The notes under the pieces: generated by a model
Told to the model about the DNA's origin: nothing
The model's database searches: none
Seen by the model: the letters and a program-made list of their open reading frames with translations, nothing else
Assembly (NCBI GenBank): GCA_009780985.1
Contig: WQYZ01000008.1
Coordinates: 1-49,951 of the forward strand
DNA length: 49,951 bases
Direction of reading: 5' to 3'
Source: Oscillospiraceae bacterium
GTDB lineage: Bacteria; Bacillota; Clostridia; Oscillospirales; WRJC01
In this document: one piece after another, positions 8,818-17,261 of the stretch
Layout of the letters: every line of letters begins with the position of its first letter
Numbering within the stretch: the stretch's first letter is position 1
Translations under genes and position numbers: made by a program

Positions 8818-9721
8818 ATTTTTCAGCCTTATTTGTATTTTTATTATAATTTTCTATTTTTTCCCAATAACCGGTTTTATCCATATATTCTATCTTGTTT
8901 AAATATAATCCACAGGGAGGCAGGGTTCTTCCGGCTCTGCTTCTGTCCCGTGAAGTTATTATATCCGGCAGGTCGCGCAAATCTATTTTGCCCTCGCTGA
9001 CTTCGACAAGAGTGCCCGCGATTATTCGCGCCATTTTATATAAAAATCCGTTTGCCGACATATATATGTTTATTATATTATTACCACTGCCTGTGACTTC
9101 GGATTCTATACCGATTTTATATACGATTCTCACTGCCTCATCTGCGGGAATATCGGATTTATCTCCCATAAAACACGCAAAATTGTGTTCGCCCAAAATA
9201 TATTTCGACGCTTCCCGCATTTTATTTACATCAAGCGGTTTATAATAATGCAACGCTTTCCCGAGATAAAACGGGTCTTTATATTTATCGTTCTGTATTT
9301 TGTAGATATATTCTTTTGTTTCAATATAATACCGCGAATGAAAGTCTTTGTCAACCTCTTTTGCGTCAGTCACGGCAATTTTTATTTCACGCGATATAAA
9401 ATAACGGTTTATTGCGTTTGGCAGTCTGCCTGTATCAAAATCGCTCCGTATATCCAGATGACAGCAATATCCGTATGCGTGAACTCCCGCGTCTGTGCGT
9501 CCGCAGCCGGAAATCCCAAGCCGCTCGCCGAACACGGACTGTACTGCGTCCTGCAAAGTCTGCTGGACCGTATTTCCGCCGTTCTGCGCCTGCCAGCCGT
9601 AGAATTTTTCGCCGTCGAACCGGATTGTCAGAAGGATTCTTTTTGTTTTTGTATATTGCGGCGAACCAATTTCGCCTTCAGGCGAAATTATGTCGCCGCG
9701 CTCTACAGTTGGTGTTTCCAT
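8810..9721 (-). CDS. truA: tRNA pseudouridine(38-40) synthase TruA
   Basis: 303 residues from the ATG at 9721; a GTG at 9733 is also in frame. It converts uridines 38-40 in the tRNA anticodon arm to pseudouridine. The catalytic Asp lies in GCGRTDAGVHA, and the opening KRILLTIRFDGEKFYGWQ is the canonical TruA start. About 23 residues precede that canonical start. They are encoded by a palindromic element (9658-9699), so the native start seems to have been displaced or extended. The 5' end overlaps a Fic gene remnant by 19 bases. TruA usually follows ecfT directly; here a lipoprotein gene and the remnant lie between them. Confidence 0.9.
   Translation of the reverse strand: METPTVERGDIISPEGEIGSPQYTKTKRILLTIRFDGEKFYGWQAQNGGNTVQQTLQDAVQSVFGERLGISGCGRTDAGVHAYGYCCHLDIRSDFDTGRLPNAINRYFISREIKIAVTDAKEVDKDFHSRYYIETKEYIYKIQNDKYKDPFYLGKALHYYKPLDVNKMREASKYILGEHNFACFMGDKSDIPADEAVRIVYKIGIESEVTGSGNNIINIYMSANGFLYKMARIIAGTLVEVSEGKIDLRDLPDIITSRDRSRAGRTLPPCGLYLNKIEYMDKTGYWEKIENYNKNTNKAEKYD
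9658..9699 (-). repeat. In-frame palindromic element within the 5' end of truA
   Basis: GCGGCGA (9658-9664) and AATTTCGCC (9668-9676) pair with GGCGAAATT (9681-9689) and TCGCCGC (9693-9699) around the loop TTCA. On the coding strand it adds a peptide reading roughly GDIISPEGEIGSP ahead of the conserved TruA start. The layout matches the element inside pheT at 39869-39910: a GC-rich outer stem and an AATTCGCC-type inner stem. Confidence 0.75.
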
Positions 9722-10005
9722 GTTTTTACACACTCATCTTTTAAAAAATTGTATAAATCGTCGATTATAAGTTCATCGTCGAAAATATTCAACGTGTCGT
9801 AATACTTCTTTTTGCCCTCATCATATATAATTATCGGCGGGTGATTATGAGTCATAAGAAAATAATTCATTAATGTTCTGCCGACTCTGCCGTTTCCGTC
9901 CGCAAACAGGATTTTGAAATTGTGCAGGTATTTATCTATGTCGGATTCTTTGGATATGTTGTAGGATTGCCATTTTTCGAGTATTTTTTCGTATTCTTGT
10001 AAAAT
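9703..10005 (-). pseudogene. Fic/DOC family remnant (C-terminal half)
   Basis: The minus-strand frame between a TAA (10006-10008) and a TAG (9703-9705) encodes about 100 residues containing FADGNGRVGRTLMNY and THNHPPIIIYD, close to the (H)PFxDGNGRxGR core and C-terminal flank of Fic AMP-transferases. The catalytic HPF is not preserved (the sequence reads KILF), there is no ATG, GTG or TTG near the 5' end, and the N-terminal Fic helices are missing. It is therefore a decayed fragment, squeezed between the lipoprotein stop (10011) and truA. It probably marks the site where a former toxin- or regulator-type Fic gene lay. Confidence 0.7.
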
Positions 10006-10010
10006 TTAAA

Positions 10011-11060
10011 TCATTCCTCCGCAAGAAATATCTGATTATCTTTTATATAACGCAGTTTATGGTCATATCTACCGACGAAAAATAAACAATCATCGCCATA
10101 TGCCAATTCGATCTGGATTTTTCCGTCAAGCGATATTTTAATATTGGGAACATAAATCTCGTATGACGCATAATCGCCGAGAATAAATTTTTTAAAATAT
10201 ACTCCGTCTTCTGTGACAGCTATTAAATTAACTCTCTCGTCGTCCGGAATTTGATAAATTACTTCCCTTTCGGCGTTTACGCTTAATTTATTTCGTATTA
10301 TTTCTTGATGTGCGTTGTCAATATCATCCCCGTATCCCATTTCATAATAAGCGTATCCGTTTGATATTACCATAAAAAAGTTATACCAACTCAAATCATC
10401 CCAGATATATGTGTATATTTTGAACAATTTTTCCCTTGTGCCCATGTTATTGTCCTTAAAGTCTTTGTAAGTCATTCGCGACACATAACATAAGTTTGCG
10501 GGAACGCCGTTAAACTCTGTTGATTCTTCTATGTCATTGCGGAATATTGCGTAAACATACTTATCGTCGTTTCCGACGACATAATAAAAATCGCTTATGT
10601 CGCCAGAACTTTCTTTATCAGAACCATCAAGGTTCATCTGGAATACTTGGCTGTAAAAAGCAAGCGGATATAATTTATCTTCAAAAATCCAATAAATATC
10701 CCTGCTATATGCTAATATCAGTTCCGGCTCGCTGTCAGGCTCGCCCAAATTAACCCTGTATAAACCGCCTTTTTCCGCCATAAAATATAGATAATTTCTA
10801 TATACATTTAAATTATAACCGCTGTATTTTAGTTCAGTCACAGACATATCTTTTTTGTTCATTCGTGTAATATTTTTTGCTCCGTATTCGCCATAATAAA
10901 TATAATTTTCATCTTCGCAGACCGTATTGTGCAAATATATACTGTTGTTCGGGTCGTTTCCAGTCATCAATAATTTATCGCCGCTTGAACCTGAACATGA
11001 AATTAACAGTAAAGAAAATATAAAAAATGCAAGAGTAAAAAAAGCTGATTTTTTAATCAT
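10011..11060 (-). CDS. Lipoprotein with DUF5050-like beta-propeller domain
   Basis: 349 residues. A lipoprotein signal peptide (KK then a hydrophobic stretch, lipobox LISC at about 19-22) implies anchoring on the outer face of the membrane. The mature part has repeated motifs such as NYIYYGEYGAKNITRMNKK and NYLYFMAEKGGLYRVN that resemble DUF5050 propeller blades. No catalytic residues are evident. Its ATG overlaps the ecfT stop as ATGA (4 bases), so it is translated with the transporter gene. Whether it serves the ECF transporter is unknown; it may be a lineage-specific insertion between ecfT and truA. Confidence 0.7.
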   Translation of the reverse strand: MIKKSAFFTLAFFIFSLLLISCSGSSGDKLLMTGNDPNNSIYLHNTVCEDENYIYYGEYGAKNITRMNKKDMSVTELKYSGYNLNVYRNYLYFMAEKGGLYRVNLGEPDSEPELILAYSRDIYWIFEDKLYPLAFYSQVFQMNLDGSDKESSGDISDFYYVVGNDDKYVYAIFRNDIEESTEFNGVPANLCYVSRMTYKDFKDNNMGTREKLFKIYTYIWDDLSWYNFFMVISNGYAYYEMGYGDDIDNAHQEIIRNKLSVNAEREVIYQIPDDERVNLIAVTEDGVYFKKFILGDYASYEIYVPNIKISLDGKIQIELAYGDDCLFFVGRYDHKLRYIKDNQIFLAEE

Positions 11061-11866
11061 AACAAAAACCTCTTTGATACAATCACACCCGCCAATAGCA
11101 CGCCGGACAGAACAAACGCCGCCAAATCGTTGAAATTGTAATGTAACTGCTTCATCTTAGTGCGACCCTCGCCGCCTCTGTAACATCTGCATTCCATTGC
11201 CGTCGCAAGCTCGTCGGCGCGCCTGAACGCCGAGATTATCAATGGAATCAAAACAGGTACGAGAGCTTTCGCCCTCTTTAATATATTGCCGGAATAAAAG
11301 TCCGCGCCTCTGGCTTTCTGCGCGTTTATTATCTTCTCCGTCTCGTCAATAAGCGTGGGGATAAACCGTAAAGCAATCGTCATCATCATGGCAAATTCAT
11401 GCACGGGAATTTTTATCTTCTTCAACGGCGATAACAGCCGTTCTATCGCGTCTGTCAACATTGTCGGCGACGTTGTGTATGTGATAAACACCGACGTCGC
11501 GGATACCAGACTAACTATGCGTATAACCATGAATACCGCGTATAAAATCCCGTCAGCATAAACTTTTATAAACCATAAAGAAAACAGCAAAGTCTCCCCG
11601 CCAGTCATAAAGATATTTATCACAACCGTAAATATTATGATAAAAAGCAGAGGTTTAAGAGCTTTTAATATTACTATAAACGGTATATCCGACAAAAATA
11701 TTATAATTATGTTTATTATAAAAACTATTATCAAAGTATAGATATTTGAAGCTAAAAAAATCGTTGTGATATAGATTATAGTGATAATAATTTTCATACG
11801 GGGATCGAGTTTATGAATTATTGAATCTCCCGGGAAATACTGCCCGAGAGTTATATCTGATAGCAT
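11057..11866 (-). CDS. ecfT: ECF transporter transmembrane protein EcfT
   Basis: 269 residues with about five to six hydrophobic helices. The two coupling-helix signatures are present: AQKARGADF and the AMECRCYRGG segment near the C-terminus (Arg-Gly motifs that contact the EcfA ATPases). EcfT links substrate-binding S components to the ATPase pair for uptake of vitamins or metal ions. It starts 10 bases after ecfA. No S component is encoded nearby, which is normal for group II systems that share one module among several S proteins. Confidence 0.88.
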   Translation of the reverse strand: MLSDITLGQYFPGDSIIHKLDPRMKIIITIIYITTIFLASNIYTLIIVFIINIIIIFLSDIPFIVILKALKPLLFIIIFTVVINIFMTGGETLLFSLWFIKVYADGILYAVFMVIRIVSLVSATSVFITYTTSPTMLTDAIERLLSPLKKIKIPVHEFAMMMTIALRFIPTLIDETEKIINAQKARGADFYSGNILKRAKALVPVLIPLIISAFRRADELATAMECRCYRGGEGRTKMKQLHYNFNDLAAFVLSGVLLAGVIVSKRFLL

Positions 11867-11876
11867 TTGTTAAATC

Positions 11877-12785
11877 TTATCCCCCTAAAAGTTTAATAAT
11901 TTCGTCTTTTGCCCTGTCGAGATTATACACGCTTTTGTTCACGTCTAATCCCCGCCTGTCGAGTTCTAAAAACAAATTTGTAATCTGCGGGACAGCCAGT
12001 CCAGCCTGTGTTAAAACTTCGGCTTGGGAAAAAATTTCTTCGACCGACCCGTACATATATGATTTCGCGTCTTTTAAAACGTGCACTTTATCCGCGTATT
12101 TCGCCATATCTTCCATCGAGTGCGAAATCATAATCATAGTTTTTTTAGTTATCTTCTGGTATTCGCACAAGCCGCCGAGTATTTCCTCGCGTCCGCGCGG
12201 ATCGAGACCCGCCGCAGGCTCGTCTAAAATCAATACGGGCGGATCCATTGCTATAACTCCGGCGATAGCGACCCTGCGTCTTTGACCGCCTGACAGCTCA
12301 AAAGGACTTGCTTCGAAAAGACTTTCGGGAATCCCCGCAAATTCCGACGCTTCCCTGACTTTGCCGTCAATTTCCTGTTTTGACAGTCCCATATTTGTCG
12401 GACCGTATGCTATATCTTTATAAACAGTTTCTTCAAAAAGCTGATATTCGGGATACTGAAATATAATTCCGGCTTTGAATTTCATCTTTTCGGAATTTTG
12501 CCGGTTTGATTTCTTTGCCCCGCGTATTTTGCGCTTTTTACCGGTTTCGTCTTCTTCTTCGGCGGCTTTGTACGTTTCTTCGCCGTCCATGAATATACTG
12601 CCGGAAGTCGGTCGCAACAGCCCGCATATCAGCAGCGCGAGCGTTGATTTGCCCGAACCTGTGTGCCCGATTAATCCGGTGATTAATTCTTTTTCTATCA
12701 CTATGTTTATATTGTCGAGCGCGATTTTTTCAAACGGCGTGTTCCTGCCGTATATATACGATAAATTCTTACATTCTATACGCAT
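11877..12785 (-). CDS. ECF transporter ATP-binding protein EcfA
   Basis: 302 residues. It shows Walker A GHTGSGKS (40-47), the Q-loop segment IIFQYPEYQLFEETV, the signature LSGGQRRRVAIAG, Walker B VLILDEPAAGLDP and the H-loop ISHSMED. FQYPEYQLFEETV is typical of the EcfA2 type. A charged insertion of about 30 residues (about 76-106, rich in Lys and Glu) precedes the Q loop and is unusual. Its ATG follows the plsY stop with no gap (TAAATG). The usual second ATPase gene ecfA1 is not beside it, being replaced in position by plsY; it must lie elsewhere if the complex is heterodimeric. Confidence 0.88.
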   Translation of the reverse strand: MRIECKNLSYIYGRNTPFEKIALDNINIVIEKELITGLIGHTGSGKSTLALLICGLLRPTSGSIFMDGEETYKAAEEEDETGKKRKIRGAKKSNRQNSEKMKFKAGIIFQYPEYQLFEETVYKDIAYGPTNMGLSKQEIDGKVREASEFAGIPESLFEASPFELSGGQRRRVAIAGVIAMDPPVLILDEPAAGLDPRGREEILGGLCEYQKITKKTMIMISHSMEDMAKYADKVHVLKDAKSYMYGSVEEIFSQAEVLTQAGLAVPQITNLFLELDRRGLDVNKSVYNLDRAKDEIIKLLGG

Positions 12786-13604
12786 TTACGATTTCTCTTT
12801 CTGCTTTTTGTCTTTTTTGCCGAAACTAATTTTCGACTCTGTGCCGTTTACAAGACGCACAATATTCTCCCTATGTAAGTATACAATAAAAAGCGTAATC
12901 AATATTGCAATCAAGTCGTGAAGTCCGAAGCCTGTCATTTGGTTTAAAGTAAACGGGTAGATTAAAACGCTCATAATTGAGCCTAAAGAAATAAATTTAG
13001 TAATAGCCACTATGCCAATAAATATAACTATCAGGATTGCGAAAACAAGCGGTTCCGTGCATAAGACCATAACGGCGGTCGCGACAACGCCTTTGCCGCC
13101 TTTAAATCTGTAATAAATCGGGAAAGCGTGTCCGATTATGCTTGCTAAACCGCCGAAATACATTCCGGCAAACCCCATATATGATACTAAACCCGGTATT
13201 TGATTTAAGTCGGGGATATTATTTCCGTAAACTTCCTGCAGGTGGATTGCAAGCCGCGCGGTATTCTGATAAATCACGCCGTCTTGGGTATAGAAAGCGG
13301 TATTGTGAGTCCCCAGAAACAGTGCGCCGATATATACGGCGACCACAGTTTTTAATCCGTCGCCGAGAAAAGTTGCGGCGGCTGGGATTTTTCCGTAAGT
13401 GCGCAGCATATTTGTCGCTCCCGCGTTTTTGCTTCCGTGTTTGCGTATGTCGTCATGATATACGACTTTTGATATAATCACGCCGAAATTCAGACTTCCC
13501 AGAAGATAGCCGATTATAATAACTACGAAATAACTGATTACTATATGAATATTGCTTCCGGGATAAAATTTATTGCACAAACCAAACTCGAACAATTCAC
13601 CCAT
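12786..13604 (-). CDS. plsY: Glycerol-3-phosphate acyltransferase PlsY
   Basis: 272 residues from the ATG at 13604, which has an AAGGTGA ribosome binding site 6 bases upstream; a GTG at 13613 is less likely. It acylates glycerol-3-phosphate from acyl-phosphate in the membrane. The family blocks are clear: GSLNFGVIIS, GSKNAGATNMLRTYGK and GHAFPIYYRFKGGKGVVAT. It is longer than the usual 190-220 residues because of an N-terminal extension and an insertion of about 40 residues (YTQDGVIYQN to LNQIPGLVSY) before the GHxFP motif. The C-terminus is basic (KKDKKQKEKS). Confidence 0.9.
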   Translation of the reverse strand: MGELFEFGLCNKFYPGSNIHIVISYFVVIIIGYLLGSLNFGVIISKVVYHDDIRKHGSKNAGATNMLRTYGKIPAAATFLGDGLKTVVAVYIGALFLGTHNTAFYTQDGVIYQNTARLAIHLQEVYGNNIPDLNQIPGLVSYMGFAGMYFGGLASIIGHAFPIYYRFKGGKGVVATAVMVLCTEPLVFAILIVIFIGIVAITKFISLGSIMSVLIYPFTLNQMTGFGLHDLIAILITLFIVYLHRENIVRLVNGTESKISFGKKDKKQKEKS

Positions 13605-13644
13605 AATTATCACCTTATAAAAATATATAATATAACCAGTTTAT

Positions 13645-13673
13645 ATTATATACTATTTTTTTTGATATTACAA
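13645..13673 (-). promoter_or_regulatory. Sigma-A type promoter for the plsY-ecfA-ecfT operon
   Basis: On the minus strand TTGTAA (13668-13673), a 17-base spacer and TATAAT (13645-13650) lie about 40 bases before the plsY ATG. The -10 box is consensus and the -35 box matches four of six. The remainder of the divergent gap (to 13820) is very AT-rich. Confidence 0.6.
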
Positions 13674-13820
13674 GCCGAAAATAAAACTGAAAAATAAAAT
13701 AAATAAAAATTTTTATAAAAAACATCAAGCATTTTTATTCCGTATATATACTTTATAGTATGATTGCAATCGAAAATAAAAAACACACAGTGTATATTAA
13801 AACGCGGGAGTTGATAAAAT

Positions 13821-15632
13821 TTGGATGCATATGTGAGTGAAAAAGATTTTGAGAATATCGTAAATCAAAATAAGCTGATAGTATACTCGACGGTTCTTGC
13901 GAATTTGTATTATGCCGCCGAAGTTGACGATATTGTGCAGGAAACTTTTATCTATGCTTATTATAATTTTCAAACGCTCCGGGACGTCTCAAAACTCACG
14001 GGCTGGCTTTGCGGCATTGCGAGAAACAAATCGCGCACTTTCAACAAAAAGCGCGGCAGAACAGTATATATAGATGATGTTCAGAGCGATGTTGAAACAT
14101 CGTTGGTTGAATCGGTCGAGGAGATTGTCATAGAAAATTATAACCGTGCCGAAATTACGAGAGGTATTCTCACGCTGTCGGAAAAACTGCGCGAAACCGT
14201 GACGCTCTATTACATAGGCGAAAAGTCCACAAAAGAAATCGCGGAAATATTATCGATTCCCGAGGGCACCGTAAGATTCAGGCTCGCGGAAGCCCGTAAA
14301 AAATTAAAACAGGAATTAAAGGAGTTAGTGAATATTATGTCAACAGAGAAAAAAGAAATTGCGGATAACGAGTTATACGCAAAAGTTCAGGAAAATATTG
14401 ATAAAGCGAGAGAATATCTTTATAAACAGCACTTGCCGCAAAAAGCGTCTGAATTGTGCGACGAAACAATAGAAATGATAAGCAATTTTAAGCCTTTGGA
14501 AAAAGGCGGAGAGATAGAGCCTTATCAACTTCTGTATAATTTGTACTATGCAAAAGCTGATTCATTGATTGGGGTTGGACGGATTCCAGCACTTGACTAT
14601 TATAAAAAAGCATTGGAAGTAGTGGCGCAATCTGGTGATTTAAAATGGATGGCACGGGAATATCAAAATTATGCGACACATCTCAGTAATGCAAAAAGAG
14701 AAAAATCTCTTGTTTTGGAATATCATAAAAAAGCTATTGACTTCGCAAAACAAAGCGGTGATGAAATGATTTATGTAAATAATCTTGCATCATTTGCAAA
14801 CGACATGAGCGAGGTAAGGGACAGCGACAGAGGTTTACCGCAATTAGAAGAAGTGTTGAAATATAAAGACAAATTATTACAAAATGAACAAACATATAAT
14901 ACATACTTTATATCACACGGATTAGATAATGCTTTATCAGCAGTAAAAGAAAAAGGTCATCTGCATGATGTGGATTATTTATTTTCTGCTTCGATAAAAG
15001 CACATAAAGACGGGAATATTTTTCAATCATATTCATTTTGCACAGATTATACGCCAGCTAAATTTTCACCTATCTTTAAAAATATACCCGACAACATTTG
15101 CGATGGATATAAAATTGAATGGGAAAGCAATTCATGGTTTACGTACAACACGATAAAAACAACGCAGGAAGTCGTAAGCATGAATGAAGAAATTACCGTT
15201 TCGGGTGAAAAATTTTATAACTGTATTCATATACGAGAAACTGCCGTATTAAATGACGACGAAAATGATACAAGCAGAGGCACTGAATTAAACAAACTTC
15301 TTAACGGGACAACAGATATATGGTATGCACCAAACGTAGGTATTGTAAAACATGATTTTGCTGCCATAAACGGTTCAAAATTTTCTATAGAGTTGAGCGA
15401 ATATACTATCAATAATAAAAACGAAGATGAAACCGACTTGAAAAAGAAATATTTCCCTGTAGCATTAGGAAATAAATGGAGATATGTGTCGAATGGAGAT
15501 ACATGTCGCGGACTTCTCGGAGAACATACGCCCTCGCCGGATGAGTATGAATACGATAATTTATATGAAACATTGTTTGAGGAAAGCGGCAATTATTATA
15601 TTTCTTATTGGTGTTATGCTTACAAAAAATAA
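13821..15632 (+). CDS. ECF sigma factor with long TPR-like C-terminal extension
   Basis: 603 residues. Residues 11-80 match sigma-70 region 2 (EVDDIVQETFIYAYYNFQTL, WLCGIARNKSRTF). Residues about 112-165 match region 4 (LSEKLRETVTLYYIGEKSTKEIAEILSIPEGTVRFRLAEARKKL). A helical, TPR-like part follows (about 185-330: ALDYYKKALEVVAQSGDLKWMAREYQNYATHL and similar). The last part (about 390-600) looks beta-rich and ends near FPVALGNKWRYVSNG. No transmembrane helix is seen and no anti-sigma gene is adjacent, so the extension may sense or regulate in cis. The start is TTG with GGGAG 10 bases upstream. An AAAGGAG-like site 12 bases before the internal ATG at 14337 could also give a separate C-terminal product. 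Confidence 0.8.
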   Translation: MDAYVSEKDFENIVNQNKLIVYSTVLANLYYAAEVDDIVQETFIYAYYNFQTLRDVSKLTGWLCGIARNKSRTFNKKRGRTVYIDDVQSDVETSLVESVEEIVIENYNRAEITRGILTLSEKLRETVTLYYIGEKSTKEIAEILSIPEGTVRFRLAEARKKLKQELKELVNIMSTEKKEIADNELYAKVQENIDKAREYLYKQHLPQKASELCDETIEMISNFKPLEKGGEIEPYQLLYNLYYAKADSLIGVGRIPALDYYKKALEVVAQSGDLKWMAREYQNYATHLSNAKREKSLVLEYHKKAIDFAKQSGDEMIYVNNLASFANDMSEVRDSDRGLPQLEEVLKYKDKLLQNEQTYNTYFISHGLDNALSAVKEKGHLHDVDYLFSASIKAHKDGNIFQSYSFCTDYTPAKFSPIFKNIPDNICDGYKIEWESNSWFTYNTIKTTQEVVSMNEEITVSGEKFYNCIHIRETAVLNDDENDTSRGTELNKLLNGTTDIWYAPNVGIVKHDFAAINGSKFSIELSEYTINNKNEDETDLKKKYFPVALGNKWRYVSNGDTCRGLLGEHTPSPDEYEYDNLYETLFEESGNYYISYWCYAYKK

Positions 15633-15674
15633 CCAACTGTTAATGCCAATACAAATTAAAATAACGCAAAGAAT

Positions 15675-15856
15675 TTTCGCCAAAGCCCTCTTTAGTAAAG
15701 AGGGTGTCACGCGAGAAACCAGTAAAAACCTATAATATAACCTTAAACCGCGTGACGGGTGTTTTGTTAAAAGACAGGGAACAAAACACCCGTCGTCGTG
15801 TTCCTCGCTGCCGCTCGGCGACGCCACCCTCTTTACTAAAGAGGGCTTTGGCGAAA
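15675..15856. repeat. MITE-like modular inverted repeat between convergent genes
   Basis: The outer arms (15675-15706 and 15825-15856) are a perfect 32-base inverted repeat beginning TTTCGCCAAAGCCCTC, each arm holding its own CCCTCTTTAGTAAAGAGGG hairpin. Inside, GACGGGTGTTTTGTT (15754-15768) pairs with its complement at 15780-15794. CACGCG and CGCGTGACGGG modules lie between the arms. The same modules recur at 38048-38235 and, shortened, inside the DUF512 gene at 17634-17681. It fills the gap between the sigma gene and der and could terminate both. There is no transposase, so any movement would need help in trans. Confidence 0.85.
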
Positions 15857-15878
15857 CCGCCGTTTTTGGCTTCTTGAC

Positions 15879-17249
15879 TTATATATCCTCATGGCTGCGG
15901 TTTTTGATTATAAATCTGATAGGCGTGCCGCCGAAACCGAATGTCTCGCGCAGTTGGTTTTCGATATAACGCTGATACGAAAAATGGAACAGCTCCGCGT
16001 CGTTGACAAACAACACAAATACCGGAGGTTTTGTCCCTGTCTGCGTCATGTAATAGATTTTCAGCCGCCTGCCTTTGTCGCTCGGAGGCTGCGTTTTCGC
16101 TATTGCGTCGCTCAGAACATCGTTTAACGCGCCTGTTGTTATTCGCTTTGACGATTCGGCGTAGACGGAATTTATAAGCTCAAAAATCTTCGTCACTCTC
16201 TGCCCCGTTTTTGCCGAGACAAATATTTCCGGGACATATTTCATATATGCAAACGCGGTTTTTATATCGTCCGTGAATTTTTTTGTCGTCGAGTTGTCTT
16301 TTTCTATCAAATCCCATTTGTTCACGACAATTATCGATGCTTTTCCGGCTTCGTGGGATAACCCCGCGATTCTCTCGTCGTGGAAAGTCACGCCTTCTTC
16401 CGCGTCTATCATAATTAAGCAAACGTCGGCTCGCTCAACCGCCGATTTTGAGCGCAGAACGCTGTATTTTTCGATATTGTCGCTGATTTTGTTCTGACGG
16501 CGTATCCCGGCTGTGTCGATAAAAATATATCTGCCGTGTTCGTTTTCAAAATACTGGTCGATAGAATCTCTTGTAGTTCCCGGAATATCCGTGACAATGA
16601 CGCGCTCTTCTCCGAGAAATTTGTTTATAATAGAGCTTTTGCCGACATTCGGCTTGCCGATTACAGCGACTTTTATTATATCATTTTTATTTTCGTTTTC
16701 GTTTCCATTTGAGTGATTTTCAGAAGTGGCAGTAAATTTAAGCAATTCGACGACTTTATCGAGCAAATCGCCTGTGCCTGTGCCGTGAATTGACGAAACG
16801 GCATACGGCTCGCCGAGCCCAAGTTCGTAAAATTCGTAAAATTCCGGCGGGGTATCGCCGACGGAATCGACTTTATTCACGCACAAAACAATAGATTTGC
16901 CGCTTTTCAAGAGCATTTCTGCGACGTCCGAATCGTTCGCAGTCACGCCGCTGCGCAAATCCACGACGAATATGATAACATCGGCAATGTCAATCGCGGT
17001 TTTTGCCTGTTCGCGCATACTGCGTAAAATCAAATCGTCGGTGTTCGGCTCGATTCCGCCCGTGTCAATCAGCGTAAATTCAACGCCGTTCCAATCGGAA
17101 TCCGCGTAAATTCTGTCCCTTGTAACTCCCGGGGTATCCTCCACTATAGCGATTCTTTTCCCCGCTATTTTATTAAACAGGGTGCTTTTGCCGACATTCG
17201 GTCGTCCTACGACCGCGACTGTCGGCTTTTTGTTGGTGTGGGTGTTCAT
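15879..17249 (-). CDS. der: Ribosome biogenesis GTPase Der (EngA)
   Basis: 456 residues. Two tandem GTPase domains are complete: the first has GRPNVGKS (15-22), DTPGVTRDR, DTGGIE and NKVD; the second has GKPNVGKS, DIPGTTRDS, DTAGIRRQ and NKWDLIEK. A C-terminal KH-like domain follows (about 355-456, PPSDKGRRLKIYYMTQTGTKPP). Der acts in maturation of the 50S subunit. It starts 12 bases after the stop of the DUF512 gene on the same strand, a common order in Clostridia, and is followed directly by the large inverted repeat. Confidence 0.95.
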   Translation of the reverse strand: MNTHTNKKPTVAVVGRPNVGKSTLFNKIAGKRIAIVEDTPGVTRDRIYADSDWNGVEFTLIDTGGIEPNTDDLILRSMREQAKTAIDIADVIIFVVDLRSGVTANDSDVAEMLLKSGKSIVLCVNKVDSVGDTPPEFYEFYELGLGEPYAVSSIHGTGTGDLLDKVVELLKFTATSENHSNGNENENKNDIIKVAVIGKPNVGKSSIINKFLGEERVIVTDIPGTTRDSIDQYFENEHGRYIFIDTAGIRRQNKISDNIEKYSVLRSKSAVERADVCLIMIDAEEGVTFHDERIAGLSHEAGKASIIVVNKWDLIEKDNSTTKKFTDDIKTAFAYMKYVPEIFVSAKTGQRVTKIFELINSVYAESSKRITTGALNDVLSDAIAKTQPPSDKGRRLKIYYMTQTGTKPPVFVLFVNDAELFHFSYQRYIENQLRETFGFGGTPIRFIIKNRSHEDI

Positions 17250-17261
17250 ATTTTGTACCTT

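Noticed and set aside
9731-9733. GTG start of truA at 9733
   Set aside because: Neither start has a good ribosome binding site; the ATG at 9721 was preferred as the stronger codon, but this is not certain.
13764-13798. Promoter TTGCAA...TATATT ahead of the sigma gene
   Set aside because: The spacer is 23 bases, too long for sigma-A; no better pair was found in the AT-rich gap.
15675-15856. Insertion sequence
   Set aside because: The inverted arms resemble IS ends, but no transposase frame lies between them.
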